The notes below the pieces were generated by a model, which did no database searches, was not told the origin of the DNA, and worked only from the letters and a program-made list of their open reading frames with translations. A stretch of 64,000 nt of DNA from Paenibacillus azoreducens (GTDB lineage: Bacteria; Bacillota; Bacilli; Paenibacillales; Paenibacillaceae), in the NCBI RefSeq assembly GCF_021654775.1, contig NZ_AP025343.1:5361501-5425500 (forward strand). The letters are read 5' to 3'. Positions 16,751 through 25,108 of this stretch are shown here, piece by piece. Position numbers and translations under genes: made by a program. Within the stretch, counting starts at the first letter, position 1, and each line of letters opens with the position of its first letter.

Positions 16751-18679
16751 TTACCCATTTTTGCTTGCTTCGATTTTCTCCGCCAGCTCATTGAGATACG
16801 TCCAGCGTTCCATGAGATGCTCCAGTTCCTGCTCGGTATCCTGCTGCTGCTGCAACAGCTCCTGAAGAAGAGCGGAATCGCTGAAAGCCTCCTCCATTTT
16901 TTTCTGGATGCCTGCCAATTTATTTTCGCAGGCCTCGATCAGGCCGTCGATTTGCTCGAATTCGCGCTGTTCCTTGTAGCTGAATTTCACCTTCTCGCGC
17001 TCGCGCGGAGCCGCCGATGCGGCTGTTGGCGGCGCGGGCGAAACCTTCTCTTCCTTTCTTTCGGGCGCTGCAGTTTCAGCGTTTTTAGCCATCCATTCAT
17101 TGTATTCGGTAAAATTGCCGACATGAACGCGTACTTGCCCCTCGCCCTCAAAGGCCAGAATTTTATCGACGGTCCGATCCAAAAAGTAACGGTCATGGGA
17201 AACGGCAAAAACGACACCGGGGAAGTCATCCAGATAATCCTCCAGCACGGTCAACGTCTGAATATCCAGATCATTTGTCGGTTCATCAAGCAGCAGCACA
17301 TTCGGGGCCGACATCAGCACCCGCAATAAATAGAGGCGGCGCTTCTCACCGCCGGAAAGCCGGGAGATCGGCGTCCACTGCATGGCGGGCGAGAACAGAA
17401 ACCGCTCCAGCATTTGCGAGGCGGTGATACTGCCGCCATCATCGGTACGGATCACTTCGGCTTCTTCCTTGATATATTCGATCACCCGCATACTGCCGTC
17501 CATATCCTGATGCTCTTGCGTAAAGTAGCCGATTTTCACGGTTGTGCCTGTAATGACTTCACCATCATCCGGCTGCAGTTTCCCGGCAATCATATTGAGC
17601 AGCGTCGACTTTCCGCTTCCGTTCGGCCCGACGATGCCAACCCGGTCTCCGGGAACGCTGATGTAATTCAGATCGCGAATCAGCACTTTATCTCCGGCAT
17701 TTTTATTAAGATGCTCGATTTCAATAATTTTGCGTCCAAGCCGGGTAGAAGCCGCAGACATCTCAACCGTGCCGCTGCGGGTTGGAGCTTGTTGTTCCTT
17801 TAGCGACTCGAATCGTTCGATGCGGGCTTTCTGTTTGGTCGATCTGGCCTTCGCTCCGCGGCGGATCCAGGCCAGTTCATTGCGCAGCAAATTTTGTCTT
17901 TTTTGCTCGGATGCTTCCTCACGCTCTTCTCTCTCGGCCTTCAGCTCGAGAAATCTGGAGTAATTAGCCTCATACCGGAACATTCTCCCCTGATCCAGTT
18001 CTAACATCACATTGGCCACTCGATCCAGAAAATAACGATCATGCGTAATCATCAGCAAAGCACCGCGGCGTTTCTGCAAATATTGCTCAAGCCAAATGAC
18101 GGAATCATTGTCGATATGGTTCGTAGGTTCGTCAAGAATCAACAGTTCGCATGGCTCGATCAACGCCTGCGCCAGGGCGACGCGTTTGCGCTGCCCGCCT
18201 GATAACGTGCCCATTTCCGCATCAAAGTTAACGATGCCAAGCTTGGACAAAATCGTTTTGGCCTCGCTTTCCATCTGCCAAGCCTGGAGCGTGTCCATCT
18301 GCTGATTGAGCTGCAGCAGCTTTTCCTGAAGCGCTTGATCCGCCGGGTGCAACTCAAGGCGTTCCATGACCTCCGTATAATCCCGCACGGCCTTCAGCTT
18401 CGGATCATTCCCTTCAAAAACCTGCTGGAGTACGGTATTTTTCGGATCAAACTCCGGATTTTGCGCCAGATAACGGACCCGGACCTGATTGCCAACGGAT
18501 ATTTCTCCATCATCCGGCTGCTCCAAACCGGCGATAACCCGTAAAAATGTGGATTTCCCCGTCCCGTTGACGCCTACAATGCCAATTTTATCCTGATCCC
18601 CCATGCCAAAGGAGGCATCTTCAAACAATATTTTTTCGCCGTAACTTTTGGATATATGTTCAACTGTCATAATATTCAT
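16751..18679 (-). CDS. ABC-F protein, Uup/YfmR type
   Basis: 642 residues with two ABC ATPase domains and no membrane segment. Domain 1: Walker A GVNGTGKST, signature LSGGQRKRVALAQAL, Walker B LLILDEPTNHID. Domain 2: GPNGSGKST, LSGGEKRRLYLLRVL, VLLLDEPTNDLD. An inter-domain linker of the P-site tRNA-interacting type (NLLRNELAWIRRGAKARSTK) and a C-terminal coiled-coil extension (about residues 555-640) place it with Uup/YfmR, ribosome-associated factors that rescue stalled translation, rather than with the antibiotic-resistance subgroup. It stands alone. Its start region has a weak ribosome site (AGTAGGG). Confidence 0.93.
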   Translation of the reverse strand: MNIMTVEHISKSYGEKILFEDASFGMGDQDKIGIVGVNGTGKSTFLRVIAGLEQPDDGEISVGNQVRVRYLAQNPEFDPKNTVLQQVFEGNDPKLKAVRDYTEVMERLELHPADQALQEKLLQLNQQMDTLQAWQMESEAKTILSKLGIVNFDAEMGTLSGGQRKRVALAQALIEPCELLILDEPTNHIDNDSVIWLEQYLQKRRGALLMITHDRYFLDRVANVMLELDQGRMFRYEANYSRFLELKAEREEREEASEQKRQNLLRNELAWIRRGAKARSTKQKARIERFESLKEQQAPTRSGTVEMSAASTRLGRKIIEIEHLNKNAGDKVLIRDLNYISVPGDRVGIVGPNGSGKSTLLNMIAGKLQPDDGEVITGTTVKIGYFTQEHQDMDGSMRVIEYIKEEAEVIRTDDGGSITASQMLERFLFSPAMQWTPISRLSGGEKRRLYLLRVLMSAPNVLLLDEPTNDLDIQTLTVLEDYLDDFPGVVFAVSHDRYFLDRTVDKILAFEGEGQVRVHVGNFTEYNEWMAKNAETAAPERKEEKVSPAPPTAASAAPREREKVKFSYKEQREFEQIDGLIEACENKLAGIQKKMEEAFSDSALLQELLQQQQDTEQELEHLMERWTYLNELAEKIEASKNG

Positions 18680-18867
18680 TTTATTTTCCCTACTTATCTA
18701 TCGATTTCAATGCATAATGCTATTTTAGCACACGGTTGGGACAGATTTGAACCTCCCACGACGGAAGTTGCGAGATTCCTCGGCGGAAACCCAATGGTTT
18801 CTAAAAGGATCCAGGCTAGCCCCGGTCCCTCCGGTTGAAGCCTAGTTGATCATGTGATCAGGAAAAT

Positions 18868-19240
18868 GTTGCGAAAGTGCATCCTTTTCAGGCAATTTAT
18901 AGCGTGAAAGGCAAAATTGTTGCGAAAGTACATCCATTTGACTATGAATCGTCTGTCTATGCCTAAAAGCTGGGGAAAAGATGCATTTTTGCAAGCTTTC
19001 GAGCCATAATTGCCTGGAACGCTAAAATAGATGCACTTATGCAACTTTTTAGATGGAACACCAGTCATTTTTGTCATGTAGGATTTTGCTAAACCAAAAA
19101 GCGAATTCAAGAATCCATTTCATAATGCCGCTGTTCAAATACCCGTAATATTATTCATTATGAAATTGATTCAAAATGCATCCTTTTCGGTCAGTTGTTT
19201 GGGACTATTAGTTAATTCCTGTAAAAGTGCATCTTCTTGG
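18868..19240. repeat. Degenerate array of ~20-base units in both orientations
   Basis: Six related words about 50 bases apart in two groups: GTTGCGAAAGTGCATCCTTT (18868), GTTGCGAAAGTACATCCATT (18919), the inverted AAGATGCATTTTTGCAAG (18979) and ATAGATGCACTTATGCAAC (19027), then TCAAAATGCATCCTTTTCGG (19171) and GTAAAAGTGCATCTTCTTGG (19221). The intervening sequences are not similar. Confidence 0.6.
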
Positions 19241-19491
19241 GACATATTCTCGAAGTCGGCTTAAATAACGTGAAAATCCTGCTCGAGAACCCCCTTGTTT
19301 TTTACAGAGGGGTTAAAATTGCCTCTTCGGTCTATGATGTAGGGGTCTCAGAGCGTTTTAAAATCGATTTTTGTTTTAATGGATATGCTTCCTATATAAA
19401 AATAGAGTGTCGAAAAGTCCGCAGGACTTTCTCAACACTCTGACCTTCGCAGGTTTTTACAAGAATTTTGTATATTTAGACTAAAAAGGAT

Positions 19492-19606
19492 GTACTTTTG
19501 TACTTTTGTACTTTTATACTTTTGTGCTTTTGTACTTTTATACTTTTGTGCTTTTGAGAGTGCTTTTGAGAGTACTTTGATACTTTGATACTTTTGCACT
19601 TTTGCT
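19492..19606. repeat. 8-base tandem repeat (GTACTTTT)
   Basis: Eight contiguous units of GTACTTTT, ATACTTTT or GTGCTTTT from 19492 to 19555, then a more degenerate stretch with units of 8-12 bases to about 19606. On the minus strand it would read as a lysine-rich repeat, but there is no supporting start or ribosome site. Confidence 0.9.
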
Positions 19607-19859
19607 CTTACCCTTTGCACTCGCACGCGTGAGGTGACCTCCGACACGCAACGCAACACCACCGCGTGCCGAGAGCTGTGCGCGGTGCTTCGACACATAA
19701 ACTTTCGTTTTGAATTTTGAGCTTCTGAAACTTGAATACTCTACTTCAAACTTTTTCCCTTTTTGATTGAATCCGCCTATACGCAAATGATCTGTTAAAG
19801 TACGCTAGCCAATACGCCGCCGTTATTCATCCACTATTCCGGAATTACATTCTGCCCCA

Positions 19860-20660
19860 TTAGATAGCCAGCGCCAGCAGCCAAGCGGCAATCCCGCCAA
19901 TACATGCCGACAGGAAGTTCACCGCATCATTATTCATCCAGGACAAACCGCGGATGCGGCGAGTCGGCTGCCCGCAATGTGCCAGCACCTCAACGTCTTT
20001 GCCGCAAACCTGGCATCGGTGCATGACCTGCAGAGTAGCACCCAAAAAGGAGTCGGCAAATGCTCCTGCTATCCCCCCGGCGATGCCGGCAAGCAGATAC
20101 TCCATACCTTGGCCGCTCATGCCGGACAATTCCGCAAACAGCCAGCCGAACAAGCCGATCAAAAGGCCGCCAAGCGCCGCTGCTGTGCTTCCGAGCAATG
20201 TAACGCCGCCTGAGGTTCCGGGAGGCACGATCTTTCCTGTTATAACAGACCGCGGCGGTCTCCGGCTGAGACCTCCCCATTCCGTCGCCCATGTGTCGGC
20301 AGTTACGGCGGCCATTACGCCGATAAATGCAAATACCCATCCAAGATGCGGCCATATTGCATTCAGGATGCACAGAAGCATGCCAGCGCCGCCATTGGCC
20401 AGCACCTGGCCCGCATCGCGCGTAGACGTTTTGGCATAGGATTTTTCAAGCTCTTCCTTATTGGCCTGCTTAAACTTGGAGAGCAATGAAGAACTGATAA
20501 AAAACAGCAGCAAAATGCCAAACCAAAGCAGGTTTCCCGCGCCAAAGTAGACCGTGCCCATCACAAATGCGGCAGCTGCGCCAGATAAGGTCAACGAATG
20601 TTTCCAGTAGGCGGCCGCAGCTACAAACAGGGCGCACACCCCACCGATCAACCAAAGCAT
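19860..20660 (-). CDS. DUF92 family membrane protein
   Basis: 266 residues, about six to seven hydrophobic helices. Family landmarks: KHSLTLSGAAAAFVMGT at the start, KRDAGQ-like TSTRDAGQVLANGG in the middle, DTWATEWG, GGVTLLGS and AFADSFLGATLQ. A four-cysteine/histidine patch (HRCQVCGKDV...HCGQP) lies before the final helix. DUF92 (TMEM19-like) proteins are membrane proteins related to phytol and farnesol kinases; activity is not shown. The ATG lies 2 bases after the stop of the FAH gene, suggesting translational coupling; a longer start overlapping that gene is possible. Confidence 0.87.
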   Translation of the reverse strand: MLWLIGGVCALFVAAAAYWKHSLTLSGAAAAFVMGTVYFGAGNLLWFGILLLFFISSSLLSKFKQANKEELEKSYAKTSTRDAGQVLANGGAGMLLCILNAIWPHLGWVFAFIGVMAAVTADTWATEWGGLSRRPPRSVITGKIVPPGTSGGVTLLGSTAAALGGLLIGLFGWLFAELSGMSGQGMEYLLAGIAGGIAGAFADSFLGATLQVMHRCQVCGKDVEVLAHCGQPTRRIRGLSWMNNDAVNFLSACIGGIAAWLLALAI

Positions 20661-20662
20661 AA

Positions 20663-21277
20663 TCAGCCGATCACGCAGCTTCCCAGAAGCTGGTCTCCCC
20701 AAAATAATTCAAATTGGTCACCAGCGGTACACGGACCTACGCCTGCAGGGGTTCCCGTAAAAATAACGTCTCCTTGATCCAGACCATAATGAACCCCGAT
20801 ATAGTCAATGATTTCCTGCAGCGAAAAAATCATATCCTTTACATTTCCGCGCTGAACCTCGGCGCCGTTTTTACGGACCGAGAAATCTTGGTCGCCCGCC
20901 GCCTGCGTACCAGGAAAATCGATCCATGCGGAAATCGGAGCCGCATTTTTAAAACCTTTGGCAGCTGTCCATGGATGCCCCTTTTTCTTAATCACCGTCT
21001 GTACGTCACGGAGGGTAAAGTCGATTCCCAAGGCCATTTGGTCCACCAACTCCTCCACCTTCAATCCCGGCTCATAGGCGCTGGAAATACGTAGGACCAA
21101 TTCACCCTCGTAGTGGATCTCTCCCTGATCCTGCGGCAGACTCAGAACCCGGCTTTCCATATCTACAACGGCATGGGACGGCTTCATAAAAATCATCGGT
21201 TCATCAGGAATGTCATTTCCGAGTTCAGCGGCATGGAGCTTGTAATTGCGGCCTACACAATATACGTTGCGAATCAT
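20663..21277 (-). CDS. Fumarylacetoacetate hydrolase family protein
   Basis: 204 residues from an ATG 9 bases after GAGG. The FAH fold hydrolyses or decarboxylates acyl-pyruvates and related beta-diketo acids with a divalent metal. Metal ligands are in GEIHYEGELVLRI (two glutamates) and GIDFTLRDVQ (aspartate); KGFKNAAPISAWID and GDVIFTGTPAGVGP are also conserved. The short length and opening NVYCVGRNYKLHAAELGN fit the bacterial YcgM/FAHD1 subgroup (acylpyruvase or oxaloacetate decarboxylase). It is upstream of and coupled to the DUF92 gene. Confidence 0.92.
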   Translation of the reverse strand: MIRNVYCVGRNYKLHAAELGNDIPDEPMIFMKPSHAVVDMESRVLSLPQDQGEIHYEGELVLRISSAYEPGLKVEELVDQMALGIDFTLRDVQTVIKKKGHPWTAAKGFKNAAPISAWIDFPGTQAAGDQDFSVRKNGAEVQRGNVKDMIFSLQEIIDYIGVHYGLDQGDVIFTGTPAGVGPCTAGDQFELFWGDQLLGSCVIG

Positions 21278-21326
21278 GAACATCATCCTCTTATTTTAGT
21301 AGTGAAGGTCTATCCTATAAGTTCGG

Positions 21327-21719
21327 GTTCAAAAAGGTTGGTTTTCAGCACCGAGAAGGTTGGATAAAGCTAGGGACTTCAGGAGCGGAGCGTACGTTTT
21401 GGTACGTGAGCATCTGAAGTCCCGGCTGAATTCAGATTCGATGCCGCGTGACTACCTGTTTTACTTCGTGTTAGATATAGAATTTATAAGTTATCAGCTC
21501 CGCTGATGAAATTCAATATCGCAAGAAAAACTACAGCAAAAGGTGGTTTGTCTGCTGTGAAGATACGTCAATAGACGTTTTTCTTAAGATATCAGAAAGT
21601 ATAAACTTCAAAGGAATCTGCATCCTGATATCGCAAGAAAAACTACCGCTAAAGGTGGTCTGTCTGCTGTGACAGTACGCCAATAGACGTTTTTCTTATC
21701 AAAAGCGGACTTTTTGAAC
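21327..21719. repeat. Composite intergenic element with inverted ends
   Basis: Bounded by GTTCAAAAAG (21327-21336) and its exact inverse CTTTTTGAAC (21710-21719). Inside are a long hairpin (GGGACTTCAG and CTGAAGTCCC around CGTACGTTTTGGTACG, 21373-21423) and two 70-base direct repeats at 21516-21586 and 21629-21698. Each repeat begins ATATCGCAAGAAAAACTAC and ends TAGACGTTTTTCTTA, so each can also fold. It fills the gap between the FAH and glycerophosphodiesterase genes and ends 4 bases from the latter's stop codon. Confidence 0.75.
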
Positions 21720-21724
21720 AACCT
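21699..21724 (+). repeat. 26-base word shared with 33995-34020
   Basis: TCAAAAGCGGACTTTTTGAA plus CAACCT is repeated exactly, in reverse, in front of racE. Its last two bases overlap the stop codon of the glycerophosphodiesterase gene. Confidence 0.85.
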
Positions 21725-22448
21725 ATACAAACGTCTTTTTCCATATATCCGGTCTGTTGGTGCAAATCAGAATTTCCGGGGAAATATTCGCCAGACGCTT
21801 CATGCGTCTCGCATCGTCCACCGTCCAGGCCATAGTGGTGATGCCTGCCTCCTTTAGCTTAGCGACAAGTTCATAGTCCGGATGAGAATACCCGATCGAA
21901 AGGAAGGAGCATTCCAGAGACTGCAACCGCTCCACCAAATCTTTTGGACGCGCATCGATGATCAATCCCGTCGCCAGCTCCGGATGGATCTCTTTCACCC
22001 TGCGAAGCGCTCCTTCATCAAAGGAGGTAAGAACGATGTCCTTTTCCATGTGATAAGAGGCAATGCGCTCGATAACCGCGTATTCCAGGCCGGGGTACAT
22101 ATTCCCCGAAGTTTTAAGCTCAATGTTCAGACGCATGCGGCCGCAGCTAAGGCGAAGCACTTCATCCAGGGAAGGAATCCGTTCGCCGTGAAACGCTCTG
22201 CCTTTCCAGCTCCCCGCATCCAGCCTGAGCAGCTGCTGCCAGGTGTAATCCTTGACTTTGCCGCTGCCGTTTGTCGTTCGATCCAGACTGAAATCATGTA
22301 TGACGACAGGAATCCCGTCTATCGTAAGCTGAGTGTCGATTTCCATCCACTGCACATAAGGTTCGGCAATGGCCATTCGAAAAGCAGCCATCGTATTTTC
22401 CGGTGCTTTCCCGGAAAAACCGCGGTGTGCCACACATAGATTATTCAT
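21723..22448 (-). CDS. Glycerophosphodiester phosphodiesterase
   Basis: 241 residues, ATG behind GGAGGGAG. A cytosolic GDPD (UgpQ type, no signal peptide) that splits glycerophosphodiesters into sn-glycerol 3-phosphate and alcohol. Seen: the metal-binding HRGFSGKAPENT, EIDTQLTIDGIPVVIHD with the second catalytic His, LNIELKT, and the closing AWTVDD motif of the TIM barrel. It lies 42 bases downstream of the CapA-type gene on the same strand. Confidence 0.95.
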   Translation of the reverse strand: MNNLCVAHRGFSGKAPENTMAAFRMAIAEPYVQWMEIDTQLTIDGIPVVIHDFSLDRTTNGSGKVKDYTWQQLLRLDAGSWKGRAFHGERIPSLDEVLRLSCGRMRLNIELKTSGNMYPGLEYAVIERIASYHMEKDIVLTSFDEGALRRVKEIHPELATGLIIDARPKDLVERLQSLECSFLSIGYSHPDYELVAKLKEAGITTMAWTVDDARRMKRLANISPEILICTNRPDIWKKTFV

Positions 22449-22490
22449 CTTTTCTCCCTCCAAACTCTGCTTGCCGCATGCTATTCGGAT

Positions 22491-23951
22491 TTAGTGGCCA
22501 GGCGTAACGACGCCGTCCCCGGAAATTTTCACGCCGCCAATCGAAAGCTTCTGCAGCTCCTGCATCAGCTGGCTGCCCTCTTGCGCATTCATAGGCACGG
22601 GTTGGCCAAGCTCCGCATGATATGGAGTCAGTTTCATGCTGCATCCGGATTTCGGTTTGCAGGTTGCCTCAAACACAGCTGTTTTCCATGTTGAAGGCGT
22701 GCTGGATTTGGTAAAAATAAAGTTCCCTGTGCTATAGGCAATCCATTTGCCTTTATACTGTTCCAGTCCTTGCAGAACATGCGGGTGACCGCCAATAATC
22801 AAATCGGCGCCGGCGTCTACAAAGTCATGCGCAAGCTTCTTTTGGATGTCATTCGGCGTAAGGGACCGTTCTATGCCCCAATGCGTCATCACGATGACCA
22901 TATCGGCCTTTTTCTTGGCTTCGGAAATCGTCCCGATCACGCGGGCCGCCTTATCGTACGCGCTGGCCACTCCGGGTTTATTCTCTCCGGCAGCCCAGCT
23001 TGTTTCCGGATATACCCGGCTGCAGCCAATGACGGCGATGGTCATGCCTTTGCGTTTAAAAAACACCGGTTGATATGCACGGTCTGCATTTTTACCTGCG
23101 CCCACATACTGGATTCCGCTTTGGTCCAGATACTTGATCGTATCCATCAAGCCAATTTCGCCCTGATCGAGGATATGGTTATTTCCCAGATTAACGACAT
23201 CCATGCCTGCCGCATGCAAAGCTTGCAGCGCTTTCGGCGAGGATTTGAATACAAACTGTTTGTTTTTGGCGCTTACGCCGCCTGTCGTTACCGGTGTTTC
23301 CAAATTTCCGAGCGTCAGATCATCTTTCTTGAAAGTATCCCCTAAATAAGTAAACGGGTATGAATAGCCATTCTTCTCAAGCAGCGTTTCCACTTTGCCC
23401 GAAAAGATCATGTCGCCTACAAAATGAATGGTGACCGCTTTGCCGTTATCTTCAGCTATATTTTGTTCCTCCGGCGCTTTCGAGTCCTCCTGCATGTCAT
23501 CCTTTGTGCCGTCATCCCCGGATGTTGCCGGAGGCTGTTCCTTGCTCTTTTCCGGGTTTTGCTGTTTTTCCGTGGTTTGATCGTCCCGATCTTTGGAACC
23601 CGCATCCGGCTGTTCAGGTTCTTGAGCCGGTTGTTTGCCGTTTTCTACGGTATCGGAACTTTCGGAATTTTGCTTCGTTTCCCCGGTATCGTCGCCAGTT
23701 GAATTTATGTTAGAGTCCTGGGACTTCGGTTGATCTTTAGGGGGATGCTCTTTAAGACCTGTTGCCGCGGGGGGGTGGTTTGGCGACGGCTGCATTCCGG
23801 CCGCACTCTGGTAATCGTTGATAAAATAATAAGAAAGCAAACTGACAATCATCAGAAGCAATGCGGCATTGATCGCAAGCCACAGCCGCCTCTGCTTCAA
23901 CTTCCGGTTTTTTTTGCCGGTACGTTTTTTCTGTGATCTCGGCGGATACAT
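22491..23951 (-). CDS. CapA family protein
   Basis: 486 residues. A basic N-terminus (QKKRTGKKNRKLKQRR), one membrane anchor (LWLAINAALLLMIVSLLSYYF), then about 120 residues of low-complexity linker rich in P, E, K, Q and D, and from about residue 170 a PGA_cap metallophosphoesterase-like domain: FVGDMIFSGKVE, LGNLETPVTTGG, VNLGNNHILDQGEIG, VMTHWGIE and IIGGHPHVLQG. CapA proteins take part in poly-gamma-glutamate capsule formation or related surface polymers. No capB, capC or capE is adjacent, so the substrate is open. The domain faces outside the cell. Confidence 0.9.
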   Translation of the reverse strand: MYPPRSQKKRTGKKNRKLKQRRLWLAINAALLLMIVSLLSYYFINDYQSAAGMQPSPNHPPAATGLKEHPPKDQPKSQDSNINSTGDDTGETKQNSESSDTVENGKQPAQEPEQPDAGSKDRDDQTTEKQQNPEKSKEQPPATSGDDGTKDDMQEDSKAPEEQNIAEDNGKAVTIHFVGDMIFSGKVETLLEKNGYSYPFTYLGDTFKKDDLTLGNLETPVTTGGVSAKNKQFVFKSSPKALQALHAAGMDVVNLGNNHILDQGEIGLMDTIKYLDQSGIQYVGAGKNADRAYQPVFFKRKGMTIAVIGCSRVYPETSWAAGENKPGVASAYDKAARVIGTISEAKKKADMVIVMTHWGIERSLTPNDIQKKLAHDFVDAGADLIIGGHPHVLQGLEQYKGKWIAYSTGNFIFTKSSTPSTWKTAVFEATCKPKSGCSMKLTPYHAELGQPVPMNAQEGSQLMQELQKLSIGGVKISGDGVVTPGH

Positions 23952-24033
23952 TGTTCCTCCTTAAATATCTTCATAGTTTAATAGATTTGCCTCCAGAATC
24001 CATACTATTATATTAAAGCCATACAAGCAAATA

Positions 24034-24060
24034 GAACCCTCCGCCAGGGGCGGAGGGTTC
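24034..24060 (-). terminator. Hairpin after hemH
   Basis: GAACCCTCCGCC and GGCGGAGGGTTC form a strong stem; the minus-strand tail is only weakly T-rich (TATTTGCTTG). Confidence 0.65.
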
Positions 24061-24065
24061 CTGAT

Positions 24066-24141
24066 TGTGCCAAACGGCTATCAAGCCATTTCAGATTTTT
24101 TGATGTGCCAAACGGCTATCAAGCCATTTCAGATTTTTTGA
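24066..24141. repeat. 38-base tandem duplication at the end of hemH
   Basis: Two exact copies, 24066-24103 and 24104-24141. The second contains the end of hemH (KSEMA and stop); the first repeats the same bases after the gene. Confidence 0.95.
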
Positions 24142-25072
24142 GCTGGTCAACGATTGAATCGCAAAGCGTTTGCATATAAAGAGGGTCGCTGTTCAGCATA
24201 TCGATCCGCATCAGGCGCATATCAAGCTCTTTAGCGACCTCCTGCGCTTCGATATCCAAATCGTAAAGCACTTCGAGATGGTCGGACACGAAGCCGATCG
24301 GGGCCACCAGCACGTTTTCAACCTGCTCTTTGCTGAGATTGCGGATCGTATCCAGAATATCCGGACCAAGCCAAGGCTCCGAGGTGCGGCCGGCGCTTTG
24401 CCAAGCGAACTGCCATGACGTGATCCCGATTTTGTCGGCAATGGCGCGGGAAGTCTCCATCAGCTGTTCGGGATATGGATCGCCAAGTTCCAGAATTCTC
24501 TCCGGTAGGCTGTGCGCGCTAAACAATACGCGTACTTCGTCACGGCTGGCGCCCGCTTCCTTAAAGAGATCGAGTTTGGCTTTCACCCGGCGCGAGAAAG
24601 CTTCGATAAGCTGCGGATGCAAGTGATAACTCTTCACGAAAGTGAATTTCACTCCCAACTCATCCGCCTTGGCTTGGGCGCGTTTTACGTAACTTTCCAC
24701 GCTCATCGTCGAGTAATGGGGCGCAAGCACGATCCCGACCGCTTTTTTAATGCCGTCCTTAGCCATGCTCTCCACGCCGTCTTCAATAAAAGGACTGGCA
24801 TGCTTCAAACCCTGGTAACATACGAATTCGACGTCATGCAGGCGGCTGTCGGTATTGAGTGCTTCCTGCAGGCTTTCCACTTGATGATTCGTATGCTCGC
24901 GCAGCGGGAAAACCCCGCCTACAATAGCTTTATACCGGTCTTCCAGCTCTTCAAGCTGTTCGGGGGACGGTGCATGCCCGCGGCGGATATGCGTATAATA
25001 CGCTTCTATGCCTTCTAAGCTTTCCGGAGTTCCGTAAGACATGACGAGAACGCCTACTTTTGTTTTCATCAT
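24119..25072 (-). CDS. hemH: Coproporphyrin ferrochelatase
   Basis: 317 residues; the start has GAGGTGATC close to a tandem ATGATG. In Gram-positive bacteria this enzyme (CpfC) inserts Fe(II) into coproporphyrin III, before decarboxylation to haem. Seen: VLVMSYGTPES at the start, LAPHYSTMSVESY with the metal-binding His, LFSAHSLPERI, AWQSAGRTSEPWLGPD, and GFVSDHLEVLYDLD with the catalytic Glu. It is the second gene of a hemEH operon, 36 bases after hemE. The usual third gene hemY/cgoX is missing. The C-terminus lies in a short tandem duplication. Confidence 0.96.
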   Translation of the reverse strand: MMKTKVGVLVMSYGTPESLEGIEAYYTHIRRGHAPSPEQLEELEDRYKAIVGGVFPLREHTNHQVESLQEALNTDSRLHDVEFVCYQGLKHASPFIEDGVESMAKDGIKKAVGIVLAPHYSTMSVESYVKRAQAKADELGVKFTFVKSYHLHPQLIEAFSRRVKAKLDLFKEAGASRDEVRVLFSAHSLPERILELGDPYPEQLMETSRAIADKIGITSWQFAWQSAGRTSEPWLGPDILDTIRNLSKEQVENVLVAPIGFVSDHLEVLYDLDIEAQEVAKELDMRLMRIDMLNSDPLYMQTLCDSIVDQLKKSEMA

Positions 25073-25108
25073 ACGATCACCTCTTCGAAAATGTTGGTCT
25101 TTCGTTTT

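Larger units (their letters stand above)
18680..19859. other. 1.2-kb gene-free region rich in repeats
   Basis: No convincing gene. It contains a palindrome (TGATCATGTGATCA at 18848-18861), a degenerate array with the core GTGCATCC (18868-19240), a hairpin at 19279-19316, a long hairpin at 19404-19443 (AGAGTGTC, AAAGTCC, AGGACTT, ACACTCT), and an 8-base tandem repeat from 19492. The small open frames here are made of the repeats themselves. Confidence 0.7.

Noticed and set aside
16751..18679. Antibiotic-resistance ABC-F (Vga/Lsa/OptrA type)
   Set aside because: The C-terminal coiled-coil extension and linker fit the Uup/YfmR housekeeping group better.
18735..18840. tRNA gene
   Set aside because: Only the T-loop is convincing; the acceptor stem does not pair and the anticodon loop has the wrong size.
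18868..19240. CRISPR array
   Set aside because: Repeats are degenerate, occur in both orientations and no cas gene is present.
19432..19786. Lysine-rich open frames on the minus strand
   Set aside because: They arise from the 8-base tandem repeat and lack ribosome sites.
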